Shown here: positions 45,274 through 53,965 of the stretch, in pieces
Layout: every line of letters starts with the position of its first letter
How positions within the stretch are numbered: position 1 is the stretch's first letter
Source of the DNA: Bradyrhizobium sp. 170
GTDB taxonomy: Bacteria > Pseudomonadota > Alphaproteobacteria > Rhizobiales > Xanthobacteraceae
DNA length: 64,000 nt
Assembly: GCF_023101085.1 (NCBI RefSeq)
Contig: NZ_CP064703.1
Span: forward strand, 1,240,001-1,304,000
Direction: 5' to 3'
Notes under the pieces: model-generated
What the model was told of the DNA's origin: nothing
Database searches by the model: none
What the model saw: only the letters and a program-made list of their open reading frames with translations
Translations under genes and position numbers: made by a program

Positions 45274-47007
45274 TCAGGCTGCGGCGCTTTGCTCTTCGTT
45301 AACCAGCGCCGGCAGCATCCGCGCATCCGCAACCGTGCGCACGATCATCGGCTCGTTGCGTCCGCGGATCTCGACTTCCTGCGCCGGCAGCGCATCTTCC
45401 GCCAATCCTGCCGTTGCGCGAACTTCATCCGAGATGACAACCTCGCATGCAAGAATCTTGGTCATGTCCTGCAATCGTGCCGCGACATTGACGGGATCGC
45501 CGAGCGCGGTGAACACCATGTGATCGCGATAGCCGATGTCGCCGACGATGACTTCGCCGCCATTGATGCCGATGCCGAAGCGGATCGGCTCGCGCAGATC
45601 GTGTTCGAGAAACTTGTTCAGCTCGTCGACATTGACGGCGATCAGGGCTGCCGCCCTCAACACCTGACGGCACGCCTCCTGCCGGCTGCAGGCGAGCCCG
45701 AACAGCGCCAGCATGCCGTCGCCGACGAACTGGTTCGGCCGGCCGCCGCTCTCGATCACCGCCTGCGACACCGCGCCGAGGAAACGGTTGACGATGAACA
45801 CCGTGTCGAACGGCAGGCGCTTTTCCGCCAGCTTGGTCGAGCCGCGCATGTCCACGAACAGGCTGACGAGATAGCGCTCCTGCCCGATACGCGTCGGATT
45901 GGACTCGTGGCCGTCGGCGGACATCGTGTGCGGCAGGAACAGCTGGAAAAACGATAGATCGGTCGCCGGCCGCAACTGGCACGCAAGGCGGATGGACGGA
46001 TCCGACGTGCCGACCCGGCCAAGCACGAATGCCTCGCGCTGCGACGGTTGGGGCAGGTCGCCGCAATCGCCGATGATGCGGATGCGGCAGGTCGAGCAGC
46101 GCGCCCGCCCGCCGCAGACGCTGGCGTGCGGCACGTTGTTGCGCAGGCTGGCTTCCAGCACGCTGAGGCCGCGGGGGACGCGCACGGTGCGGCCGTTGCC
46201 GTAAGAGAGATTGATCATGCCGCGGCGGCGCTCGTTGATGGCGCGAGCGCCGCGCGCCAGCAGCGCGATGCCGATCAGGCCGAAATATCCGAACAGGAAG
46301 TAGTTCGTGATGCGGTCGAGCGCCTGCGCCTCAGTGCGGGTGCCGATCAGGCGCTGCGACTGGGTCTCCGCGCGCCATTCCTCGCTGTCATTATCGATGA
46401 CCATGCGCCCGCCCTGATAGAAGCCCAGCATGGCCAGCGTCGGAACCAGCACCGCCGCGGCGAGCAGGAACGGCGCGGCGCGTTTGTAGAACGAGCGCAT
46501 CCGCAGCCAGAAATAAAGCCCGATGCAGCCATGGACCCAGGCGATGATCATGACCGCGAGCATCATCCAGATCCGGTATGGCGCCCAGATCCAGTACAGG
46601 AAGAGTATCTGCGGATAGAGCTTCTCATGGCCGAACAGCGTCTGGCCGAGCCGGACGCCGATAATATGCGCGATGATCAGCATCGGTATGCTGAGGCCGA
46701 GTGCAAGCTGCAGCGGCTCGATCGCCTTCCAGCGGAATTGCCGGCGTTCGTAGAGCGCCCAGATGCCGAGCGCGGTATGCACCAGGCACGCGGTGTAGAA
46801 CAGGATCGTGACGGGAAGGAATTGCCAGAATGCGGTGTGCAGATAGACGCCACCGGCCAGCGCCTCCAGCGAGATGTTGCCGAGCGCATGGTTGAGGAAA
46901 TGGCTGACCAGATAGGCGAACAGCACGACGCCGCTGACAAGGCGGACCTGCCGGAGGCTGATGCCGCGGATGAAGGTCGTGATCTGTTCTCGGGATGAGA
47001 TGGCCAT
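45274..47007 (-). CDS. Membrane cytochrome b-like / 2Fe-2S ferredoxin / class III cyclase fusion
   Basis: 577 residues from ATG 47007 (a GTG three codons earlier is possible). Five or six TM helices at about 20-200 with several membrane His residues (SHFLNHALG, LVHTALG, WVHGCIG), resembling succinate-dehydrogenase cytochrome b anchors. A plant-type ferredoxin domain at about 265-350 has CGGRARCSTC and a fourth Cys in LACQL (C-x5-C-x2-C-xn-C). A class III nucleotide cyclase follows at about 380-560: FVDMRGST and FVGDGMLALFG supply two metal Asp residues, then ALGDPVNVAARL. The base-selecting Lys position reads NQF rather than VKF. Likely a redox-controlled cyclase at the inner membrane (inference). 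Confidence 0.87.
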   Translation of the reverse strand: MAISSREQITTFIRGISLRQVRLVSGVVLFAYLVSHFLNHALGNISLEALAGGVYLHTAFWQFLPVTILFYTACLVHTALGIWALYERRQFRWKAIEPLQLALGLSIPMLIIAHIIGVRLGQTLFGHEKLYPQILFLYWIWAPYRIWMMLAVMIIAWVHGCIGLYFWLRMRSFYKRAAPFLLAAAVLVPTLAMLGFYQGGRMVIDNDSEEWRAETQSQRLIGTRTEAQALDRITNYFLFGYFGLIGIALLARGARAINERRRGMINLSYGNGRTVRVPRGLSVLEASLRNNVPHASVCGGRARCSTCRIRIIGDCGDLPQPSQREAFVLGRVGTSDPSIRLACQLRPATDLSFFQLFLPHTMSADGHESNPTRIGQERYLVSLFVDMRGSTKLAEKRLPFDTVFIVNRFLGAVSQAVIESGGRPNQFVGDGMLALFGLACSRQEACRQVLRAAALIAVNVDELNKFLEHDLREPIRFGIGINGGEVIVGDIGYRDHMVFTALGDPVNVAARLQDMTKILACEVVISDEVRATAGLAEDALPAQEVEIRGRNEPMIVRTVADARMLPALVNEEQSAAA

Positions 47008-47071
47008 GCGATCCACAGGGTCAATATTGGGCGATACTAATGCCTAATTCCATCTGTGAATACTACAGCCT

Positions 47072-47097
47072 GTCGTCCCTGCGAACGCAGGGACGAC
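47072..47097. repeat. Short perfect hairpin repeat
   Basis: GTCGTCCCTGCG-AA-CGCAGGGACGAC, 12-bp arms. It sits in the divergent gap between the cyclase and GT39 genes, so it is not a terminator for either. Looks like a dispersed palindromic element. Confidence 0.6.
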
Positions 47098-47157
47098 GAT
47101 GAAGTTTTTTCCGCCGCGGCTCGTTGACACTCCCGGCCCAGTCGAGGAGAAAGCGCC

Positions 47158-48768
47158 GTGACGATCGCCCCGCCCGATATCAGCCAGTCCAAACCGGACC
47201 GCTCTGCCGCGCCGCCATGGTTTGCAGCGTCCTGTCTTTGGGTTGCGCTGCTGATCGCCGCACTGACGGCGATGCGGCTGGTCTATGCCGGCGTGCTCGA
47301 TCTGCGCACCGACGAGGCCTATTACTGGACCTGGTCGAAGGAGAGCGCGCTTTCCTTCCTCGATCATCCGCCCGGCATCGCCTGGCTGATCCGGTTCGGC
47401 ACCGCGATCTTCGGCGATACGAGTCTCGGCGTGCGGTTCGGCGGCATCGTCGCGATGCTGGTCACGCAGCTTTTGCTCGCCGACATCGTCCGGCGCGTGA
47501 CGCATGATGTTCGCGCCGTCATCCTCGCGGTGCTGTTGCCGGAAGCGGCGCTGTATTACGGGCTGTTGATGGCGAAGGTCGCGCCCGACACCGCGGTGAT
47601 CCCGTTTGGGGTTGCGATGCTGTGGTCGCTGGTGCGGCTGCACGAGAGCGGCAATCCGCGCTGGTGGCTGGCCGCGGGGCTGTTCGCAGGGCTGGCGCTG
47701 CTGTCGAAATTCACCGCGATCATGCTGCTGCCGGCGGTGCTCGCGTTCGCACTGGTGCCGGACTGGCGGCGGCGCTGGCTGTTCAGCCCCTGGCCGTGGC
47801 TGGCGGCGCTGATCGCGGTCGTGGTGTTTTCGCCGGTGCTGATCTGGAATGCAGAACACGACTGGGCGTCGTTCCGCTTCCAGTTCGTGCGCGCGGTCGC
47901 GACCCATCCGTTTTCGTTCCGCACCGTCGGCGAATTCATCGGGCTTCAATTCGGTCTCGTCGGCTTCGTGCTGCTGCCGGTGGTGCTGTCCGGCGTGACG
48001 CTGACCGCGTGGCGCGGCTATCGCAGCCGCGAGCCGGTCGCGATCCTGCTGTCGACCGCGGTGCTGGTACCCTTCCTCTATTTTCTCTGGAAGTCGCTGA
48101 CGCTGCGCGTCGGCGACACCTGGCCGATGTTCCTGTGGCCCGCCGGCTTTGCCGCGACCGCCATCAATCTCGTGATGCTGCCGCGCGAGGGTTTTTCGGA
48201 CCGGATCGTGAAATCGACCTTCTGGTGGGCGAGGGTGGCGGTCATCTCCGGCATCGCCTTCGTGGTCGGCGTGTTCTTCTATTACGTCGCAGCGCCCTGG
48301 AATTTGATCGGCAGGACCGATCCCGTCGGCGGCGAGGCCGGCTATGAACAGGTCGCGGCGCGCGCGCGCGAGCAGTTGCGAGCGACCGGCGCGACCTGGA
48401 TCGCGACGTCGGATTATCGCACCTACGCGATGCTGCGCTGGCATTTCAACGGCCAGGTGCCGGTCATCCAGATCAACGAACGCGGCAGGTTCCAGGGGTT
48501 TGGCGATCCCGGCATGAAGGCGATCAAGGATCATCCCGGCCTCTATGTCGCGCGCGAGCCGGACCATCGCCTGCCGCTGTGGGATCTCACGACCGCCAAG
48601 CGGCAGCCGCTTGAGCGGGTCGAACGCGTCTGGCGCGGGGTGGTGATGGATACCTACGCGCTGGAAAAGCTCACCGGCTGGACTCCCGAGCTTTCCCCGC
48701 CGCCGGATTCGCCGCTGTTCCGCTGGCGCGTGCTGGCGGGGGTTTTGAGGTCTGAGGCCGCTTCGTAG
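47158..48768 (+). CDS. GT39-family membrane glycosyltransferase (ArnT/PMT-like)
   Basis: 536 residues, GTG start with GGAGA upstream. About ten TM helices. The N-terminal catalytic loop has DLRTDEAYYWTWSKE followed by FLDHPPGIAWLIRFG, the DE and DHPP signatures of polyprenyl-phosphate-sugar-dependent transferases. A C-terminal periplasmic part (ATWIATSDYRTYAMLRWHFN) resembles dolichyl-phosphate-mannose-type enzymes. Transfers a sugar from a lipid carrier at the periplasmic face; acceptor unknown. Confidence 0.88.
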   Translation: MTIAPPDISQSKPDRSAAPPWFAASCLWVALLIAALTAMRLVYAGVLDLRTDEAYYWTWSKESALSFLDHPPGIAWLIRFGTAIFGDTSLGVRFGGIVAMLVTQLLLADIVRRVTHDVRAVILAVLLPEAALYYGLLMAKVAPDTAVIPFGVAMLWSLVRLHESGNPRWWLAAGLFAGLALLSKFTAIMLLPAVLAFALVPDWRRRWLFSPWPWLAALIAVVVFSPVLIWNAEHDWASFRFQFVRAVATHPFSFRTVGEFIGLQFGLVGFVLLPVVLSGVTLTAWRGYRSREPVAILLSTAVLVPFLYFLWKSLTLRVGDTWPMFLWPAGFAATAINLVMLPREGFSDRIVKSTFWWARVAVISGIAFVVGVFFYYVAAPWNLIGRTDPVGGEAGYEQVAARAREQLRATGATWIATSDYRTYAMLRWHFNGQVPVIQINERGRFQGFGDPGMKAIKDHPGLYVAREPDHRLPLWDLTTAKRQPLERVERVWRGVVMDTYALEKLTGWTPELSPPPDSPLFRWRVLAGVLRSEAAS

Positions 48769-48793
48769 CCCGCGGGGCGCCGCCACAAAACAG

Positions 48794-48897
48794 GTCGTCA
48801 TCCCCCGCGAAGGCGGGGGATCCAGTACGCCGCGGCTTATCGGTTCAATCACTGCTGTCTCTGGAATACTGGATCGTCCGCCTTCGCGGACGATGAC
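48794..48897. repeat. REP-like double palindrome after GT39 gene
   Basis: Left unit GTCGTCATCCCCCGCGAAGG to CCAGTA, right unit TACTGGATCGTCCGCCTTCG to ATGAC; the two are imperfect reverse complements and each folds alone. Begins 26 bp after the glycosyltransferase stop. Confidence 0.7.
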
Positions 48898-48948
48898 AAC
48901 TGAATGTGAGGCGGCGATCTCGCGGCGCAATTCGCCCGAGGTTTGCTT

Positions 48949-49320
48949 GATAACTTCCCGCCCTCTAAATCAGAGGGCGCAGGGAAGACCGGGTGCTTGC
49001 TACACCCGCGGTCTCGCGTGCGATTTGCGTACAGGGCAGCGGGAGCATTCCGGCCTTCCCTGCGCAATGGCTTTACGGCTTACTTCGAGCTCTCCCCGGT
49101 AACGGCTTTCTTGCCACCGTCGCCCGTGAGAGGCGTGCCTCTCGCGAACTTGACGCCAGCACCGCGGCGTCAGGACCACACGACTTCGCCGTACGTTCAA
49201 GCTGCACACGTCAGTCGCAGCTCTCGCGTCCATCGCATCTCACCGCGCGTTCGTGACGATGGCCAACGCCCCTCATCCGCCGTGAGACGGGCGGAGTTAT
49301 GCCGATGATTTGCCCCGCAA
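48949..49320. repeat. Non-coding repeat mosaic
   Basis: Starts at a CCCGCCCTCTAAATCAGAGGGCG hairpin and runs through a GC-rich tract with open frames on both strands but no ribosome binding site or family. I recognise this stretch as a sequence repeated in Bradyrhizobium genomes and often miscalled as small genes. No coding function is supported. Confidence 0.5.
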
Positions 49321-49443
49321 GTTAAGCGGAATATTTTTGCAAAGGGCACTGGACAGCTTTTGACTGATTTGCCCGTCGTGTTGTCTTGTCGCAGTCTCGC
49401 GTCGAGATTGCGCTTGCGCGCGAAGCAAATCAGTTCGCAATCC

Positions 49444-49572
49444 GTGGGGTGGGCAAAGCCACCGGGTCGCGCGAACGCGCGCCCGATGACAGGCTCCGCG
49501 TGCCCACCATCAAGAAGCGCGCTCGATGATACATCGTGGGCACGTCGCTAACGCGCCTTTGCCCACCCTACG
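49444..49572. repeat. Palindromic repeat, GTGGGGTGGGCAAAG type
   Basis: Ends are complementary: GTGGGGTGGGCAAAG at the left and CTTTGCCCACCCTAC at the right. Inner blocks CGTGCCCACCATCAAG and CATCGTGGGCACG also pair. A second member is at 50599-50726. The segment 49463-49500 recurs in an unrelated-ended repeat at 60369-60406. Confidence 0.75.
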
Positions 49573-49952
49573 AGATATTCCGTTCCGTTTCATCCAGGTC
49601 GCGGTGCTCACCGAGGGAATTTACATCGAAGACAACGATCATAAACCTTCGTATAGCGGCGGCATCCGTTTGTATCTGCGCCGCTTACCTACGGACAATT
49701 GAGCGACTCATGTCGCGCGCCTTAGCGTCACTGCGATCGGGTTCGGCTGTCGCGGAAAAAATTTCACGGCCAAAAGCGATCGAGTACAGCAACAATATTT
49801 GAGCTGTCCACGGCGACGAGTCCTGCTCTCTTCTACGAGTTAACGGTGAGTGCGGTCTGAGATGTCCGCAGGCGAGTTTGTTGTGCCGCGCATCCAGTAA
49901 CCTGAAGTGACGTCCTTGTTTCCTGCTATCCAATTTTGGGGTCATTGCCTGA
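49573..49952. other. Intergenic stretch with no recognised feature
   Basis: About 380 bp, less GC-rich than the surroundings. Small open frames on both strands are unconvincing; no hairpin or repeat seen. Confidence 0.4.
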
Positions 49953-50552
49953 ATGTCATCCTCCCTCGGCAAGATCGCGGTCCTGATCGATGGCGCCAAT
50001 CTCTATGCGACCAGCAAGACGCTTGGTTTCGATATCGATTACAGGCGGCTGCTCAAGGAATTCCAGAGCAGAGGCATGCTGCTTCGTGCGATTTATTACA
50101 CCGCGATCATCGAGGATCAGGAATATTCGTCGATCCGGCCCTTGATCGACTGGCTCGATTATAATGGCTACACCGTGGTCACCAAGGCGACCAAGGAATA
50201 CATCGACGCCAGCGGCCGCCGCAAGGTGAGGGGCAACATGGATATCGAACTCGCGGTCGATGCCCTGGAGCTCGCCGAACATGTCGACCAGATCGTGCTG
50301 TTCTCCGGTGATGGCGATTTCCGCTCCCTGGTCGAGGCGTTGCAGCGTCGTGGGGTCCGGGTGACCGTCGTTTCGACGATTTCGATTCAACCGCCGTTGA
50401 TCGCCGACGAATTGCGGCGCCAGGCCGACGTCTTTACTGACCTGATGGAGTTGAAATCCAAGATTGGCCGCGACCCGTCCGAGCGGCCGCCCCCGCGCGA
50501 GTTGCGAAATAACCTGCCGGAGTTCCTGCAGCGCGACACCAATAATGTGTGA
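49953..50552 (+). CDS. NYN domain protein (LabA/DUF88 family)
   Basis: 199 residues, ATG 49953. PIN-like NYN fold with acidic residues: AVLIDGANLYATSK (Asp near residue 12), NMDIELAVDALELAE and IVLFSGDGDFRSLVEAL. Such proteins are predicted metal-dependent RNases acting on RNA. The C-terminus past residue 170 is a charged, Pro-rich tail (RDPSERPPPRELRNN). Stand-alone gene between repeats. Confidence 0.88.
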   Translation: MSSSLGKIAVLIDGANLYATSKTLGFDIDYRRLLKEFQSRGMLLRAIYYTAIIEDQEYSSIRPLIDWLDYNGYTVVTKATKEYIDASGRRKVRGNMDIELAVDALELAEHVDQIVLFSGDGDFRSLVEALQRRGVRVTVVSTISIQPPLIADELRRQADVFTDLMELKSKIGRDPSERPPPRELRNNLPEFLQRDTNNV

Positions 50553-50598
50553 TCACGGCGATCTTCAACGCTTGCCCCGATCGCTTTGTCCGTAGTCC

Positions 50599-50726
50599 GT
50601 AGGGTGGGCAAGGCGACTTGTCTCGCCGTAGCTCAACGAGCGAAGGCGGAAGCGTGCCCACCATCAAGACGTGCGCCCGGCGATGGATGGTGGGCACGGC
50701 GCAAGCGCGCCTTTGCCCGCCCTACG
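50599..50726. repeat. Palindromic repeat, GTAGGGTGGGCAAGG type
   Basis: Same family as 49444-49572: outer arms GTAGGGTGGGCAAGG and CTTTGCCCGCCCTAC, inner GCGTGCCCACCATCAAG and GATGGTGGGCACGGC. Lies 47 bp after the NYN gene stop. Confidence 0.75.
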
Positions 50727-50860
50727 AGCCCCCAACGTCCCCTAGCGGCGCGACTTCATCTTCGGCTTCATGTCTTCCTGAACTTCTTGCAGCAGTTTGT
50801 GTGCAACAAACTGTGCAACAGGGGCAGGGATTCCCGCGATGTCCTCAGAGCAAGGCCGCT

Positions 50861-51022
50861 TCAGTTGGCGGCCCCTTTCCGGGCGATCGTGAAAAAGCCT
50901 AGCCCGATAATCAGGAATACGGGCACGACCGCGAAGAAGCCGGCGAATGATATGAGGCTGGGATAAGCAACGAGGAAATAGGTTGCCAGCCCGACAACGA
51001 TCATTGCTGCAATTGAGCCCAT
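50861..51022 (-). CDS. Possible small membrane protein
   Basis: 53 residues from ATG 51022 (TTG or GTG a few codons upstream are alternatives). Almost entirely two hydrophobic helices, MIVVGLATYFLVAYPSLI and FFAVVPVFLIIGLGFFTIA, with a basic end RKGAAN. The longer open frame upstream runs through repeat-derived sequence. No family recognised. Confidence 0.4.
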   Translation of the reverse strand: MGSIAAMIVVGLATYFLVAYPSLISFAGFFAVVPVFLIIGLGFFTIARKGAAN

Positions 51023-51310
51023 CACTAGCAACGCTCGTTTTGATCCCGTCCCACATGGTTTAAGACCGTCTGAGTTGGCGTCCTCTCTTATATTACACCA
51101 AGCGCGAACTGCCTGTTGGCACTTTTGGGACCTCGTGCTCGTGGTCGGCGATGTCCGTTGGCCGGGGCGTAAAGCGGGCATTGTTCGGAGTCGTACTAGC
51201 ACCCGCGAATGACCCACAACGGACATCAGGACTTTGCAACAAGCAACTCGAAGCCAGCCCCTATCAATGCACTCAGTTGACCTGATACGATGGCCCACTG
51301 GGGGTTTACA

Positions 51311-51560
51311 TGCAGCCAGCGGGAATTTCTTGGTGTCTTGGGTGGTGCGGCGGTCGCGTGGCCGCGCGCCATCCACGCACAGGAGGCGGGTCGCATCTAT
51401 CGCCTCGACGTAATGAGCCCCTCGCTGAAAATCGCAGCATCGCCTATCTTAGCTTTTTTCGACGAGCTTCGCGTGTTCAGTTTCGTCGAGGGACAGAATC
51501 TGAAAGTTGATGGCGGCGGCCATGGTCTGCGCGACGAGCAACTTCCCGTGCATCCACCGG
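51311..51560 (+). pseudogene. Truncated ABC transporter substrate-binding protein
   Basis: The translation QREFLGVLGGAAVAWPRAIH followed by GRIYRLDVMSPSLKIAASP and FFDELRVFSFVEGQNLKVDG matches the N-terminus of the large rhizobial family of ABC solute-binding proteins with a RREFxxLxGGAA Tat-like signal. No start codon with an SD is in place, and after about 80 residues the similarity stops and an unrelated small gene begins. A gene remnant. Confidence 0.65.
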
Positions 51561-51598
51561 GCGCTGACCGAAGGCGTCATCTGCAGGAGGGCCCTGGA

Positions 51599-51841
51599 AT
51601 GAAGAAGACATTTGCTGCCTTCGTCGCGGTGGCTACGATCGTTGGTTCGCTCGCCGCGACGCCCGTAAGCGCACAGCGTGGCGTCGCCGCGGGCGTCGCG
51701 GCTCCGGGCCGCTATTATGTACCCGCCCCTTACGGAGCAAGTCGCGGGCCATACGACGATTTTGGCAGTTGCGAATGGGTGAACCAGCGTTTCTGGGACG
51801 GCCATGGCTGGCGGGTCCGCCGGGTGCGAGTCTGCGGCTGA
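51599..51841 (+). CDS. Small secreted protein
   Basis: 80 residues from ATG 51599 with GCAGGAGG 8 nt upstream. Signal peptide to PVSAQ, then a Gly/Tyr/Pro-rich part, then DDFGSCEWVNQRFWDGHGWR and VRRVRVCG with two Cys. The end resembles the His-rich protein at 44825-45070. It is in frame with the upstream ABC remnant, but its own SD shows it is a separate gene. Confidence 0.75.
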   Translation: MKKTFAAFVAVATIVGSLAATPVSAQRGVAAGVAAPGRYYVPAPYGASRGPYDDFGSCEWVNQRFWDGHGWRVRRVRVCG

Positions 51842-52013
51842 TCCGCGATTACGGCGAGATTGAACGGCTCGTAGCGACCATCGACGTCGAGCGGAGGCCG
51901 TCGAAATGACCGGGACCGAACATGATTAATGCCGTGACCAGTTATTATTGTTTGCGACGGGGGAAAATCCCGAAATCATCTTAACGGTCTGCCGTGCCGC
52001 GAAAGTCAGCACC

Positions 52014-52646
52014 ATGATCAAGCATGATTCAGAATCATCCGATATGGCAATGATGCGCCGCTGCGTTGCTCTGGCGCAATCCGCGGGTTCAAGGAGGGAA
52101 TACCCGTTTGCTGCTGTCATCGGACGACGAGGCGAATTCATTTGCGAATCGCTCAATATGGTCAGAAATGACCGAGACGTTACGCGGCACGCCGAGATGG
52201 TCGCAATTTCTTCAGCTCAGAAAAAGTTAGGGTCCACGAGCCTTCATGAGTGCACGATCTATTCAACTATCGAGCCCTGCGCGATGTGTTCTTACGCCAT
52301 CCGGGAAAGCAGGATCGGCAGAGTGATGTTCGGCCTACGATCGCCGGTAATGGGCGGTAACTCACGATGGAATATTCTAACCGATGTTGGTTTGTCCTCG
52401 ACATTGCCGGAGGTATTTGCTTCCCCGCCCGATGTCCTGTCGGGATGTTTGCATCACGAAGTTCAGAAGGTCTTTCAGAAGCGGAATCCGTTCATTTGGG
52501 AATTCTTGAAAGCTCGAAAGATATTTGTGGATGGCTCCGGAGATGATCGCACCCGGACTTTAGATACTAAGATGGGAGTTGGGCTCGGGTCGCGCCTTGC
52601 AACCTGGGCCAGGGTTTCGGTTATTGATCGCCTTTGGCGCGGTTAG
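52014..52646 (+). CDS. Cytidine/deoxycytidylate deaminase-like protein
   Basis: 210 residues from ATG 52014 (ATG 52044 possible). Zinc-site motifs: RHAEMVAIS (His, Glu) and EPCAMCSYAI (two Cys), as in nucleoside and tRNA-type deaminases. The C-terminal third (LHHEVQKVFQKRNPFIWEFL, DRTRTLDTKMGVG) is not part of a standard deaminase. Base composition is visibly less GC-rich than the flanking chromosome, suggesting acquisition by transfer. Substrate unknown. Confidence 0.82.
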   Translation: MIKHDSESSDMAMMRRCVALAQSAGSRREYPFAAVIGRRGEFICESLNMVRNDRDVTRHAEMVAISSAQKKLGSTSLHECTIYSTIEPCAMCSYAIRESRIGRVMFGLRSPVMGGNSRWNILTDVGLSSTLPEVFASPPDVLSGCLHHEVQKVFQKRNPFIWEFLKARKIFVDGSGDDRTRTLDTKMGVGLGSRLATWARVSVIDRLWRG

Positions 52647-52824
52647 GATTCTTCACATCCGCTGATGACACCGAATTGGTTTATTGGGTCTGTCCCTCTT
52701 GGATTGTTGTCTCCGACGCGGCTCCTGGCGCGTCCCGGAGGTCAGGCAGAAGGTAGCGGGCCGAGGTTCGCGATTGTTCTTTGCCGCATCGCGTAACGGT
52801 TAGTCGACACGTCGTGGGCAGGGT

Positions 52825-53400
52825 CTAGAGAAGGTGCGGGATGATCATCTTGGTTCGCTGTCGATAGACCTCGAAGCGCTCGCCAAATGTACGGCTGAGC
52901 AGTTTCTCCTCCGCGCGGGCGCGCCAGGCGAAGGTCGGGACGATCCCCGACAGCGCAATAAAGAGAGCCGGCCAACTGCCGAAGGCGAGCGCTTCGCCTA
53001 TGACGAGCACTGCAAGGCCCAGATAGATGGGGTGTCGCACGAGGCGATAAGGGCCGGTTGTGATGAGGCCGGTGCTCTGATCTGCTATGGGCGCGTAGCT
53101 CCAGGCGGCACCAAGCTCGGCCCGGGATCTGACGACGAGGGCGGCGCCCGCTAGCGCAAGAAGGGACCCTGACAGCGCCAGCAGCAGTGCCGTGAAACCG
53201 GCGGGGCTGCTGGGAAAGATCAGAAGCGAAAGGAAGAACAGGCCGAGAGCGGTGAAGTTCGCCACCAGCGGTGCTCGGTCGCCACGATCCTGACGTGCTC
53301 GCGTCTTGGCATGTCCGCGACACCAGCTGACTGACAACAACATGAGTCCCGCAAAGGCGAGGAGGGCGACGATACGGAGGACGACGGCCAGTGTTGACAT
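52825..53400 (-). CDS. Isoprenylcysteine carboxyl methyltransferase-like membrane protein
   Basis: 191 residues. Four to five TM helices; the C-terminal catalytic-like part has GPYRLVRHPIYLGLAVLV and RARAEEKLLSRTFGERFEVY, the ICMT/PEMT signature. Bacterial members methylate unknown lipids or small molecules at the membrane. Stand-alone; the neighbour upstream is a decayed cupin gene. Confidence 0.85.
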   Translation of the reverse strand: MSTLAVVLRIVALLAFAGLMLLSVSWCRGHAKTRARQDRGDRAPLVANFTALGLFFLSLLIFPSSPAGFTALLLALSGSLLALAGAALVVRSRAELGAAWSYAPIADQSTGLITTGPYRLVRHPIYLGLAVLVIGEALAFGSWPALFIALSGIVPTFAWRARAEEKLLSRTFGERFEVYRQRTKMIIPHLL

Positions 53401-53403
53401 TTC

Positions 53404-53835
53404 TTAGGCGCGGGGTCGTATCAGATAGAGCGCGATGGGTAGCAGGAGTATGGGGTGCACATAGCTCACCGCAAGGGCAGCGACCGGCTGGTCCCAAGCA
53501 TTCTTCGGAATGAATATCGTCCCGCCCTTCTCAAAAGGGTGTCTAGCATCGTTCAGTGTGTGAAAATTCCGCTGCCTTCCAAAACATAGAAGGCTTCGTC
53601 CATCCGCAAGTGTCAGTGGATCGGAATGCCCGCACCGACCGGCATCTACTGGGACCCCAAGGTGAGATTGTCGGAGCCTATGGCGGGGCCGACCTTGATG
53701 CAGATCTTGCCGCCGTCGCGAAAATGAAGGAGATGTTTCGCCTTCAGTGGCGCCGAACACATACCCCTTTGGTGCCGCGGTGTGAGCCTGGGTCAATGCT
53801 GAACCTCCGATCCCATGCCACTTGAATGGTATCAT
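53404..53835 (-). pseudogene. Decayed cupin-domain gene with foreign C-terminus
   Basis: From 53835 the translation begins like a cupin (KGYVFGATEGET), then the homology continues in another frame as FRDGGKICIKVGPAIGSDNL and MDEAFYVLEGSGIF with two in-frame stops, then returns to the first frame as LNDARHPFEKGGTIFIPKNAW. After NAWD the sequence changes to a hydrophobic tail LAVSYVHPILLLPIALYLI unrelated to cupins. At least two frameshifts, two stops and a junction; it cannot be functional as a cupin. Confidence 0.7.
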
Positions 53836-53965
53836 TCAGCATCTCATGCGTCGACGGCCTCCAATGCCTGCACTTGGCACTAAACGGACAACTCGCGGTC
53901 GCTAACGTCGGCCATTGTGGGTAAAGCGGACATCCCGCAGCCGAGCCGTCAGGTCTGCTGGTGAC

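Noticed and set aside
46048..46998. Long plus-strand open frame opposite the cyclase fusion
   Set aside because: Shadow of the cyclase gene with Ala/Arg/Gln bias and no ribosome binding site.
48949..49320. RNA gene or rRNA fragment
   Set aside because: Hairpins and repeat content are explained by dispersed repeats; no rRNA or tRNA signature could be recognised.
49360..49551. Small open frame across the repeat at 49.4 kb
   Set aside because: Derived from the dispersed palindromic repeat, found with similar wording in other repeats; no SD.
48794..50726. CRISPR array
   Set aside because: Repeats are few, long, palindromic and unevenly spaced; no short direct repeats with uniform spacers and no cas genes.
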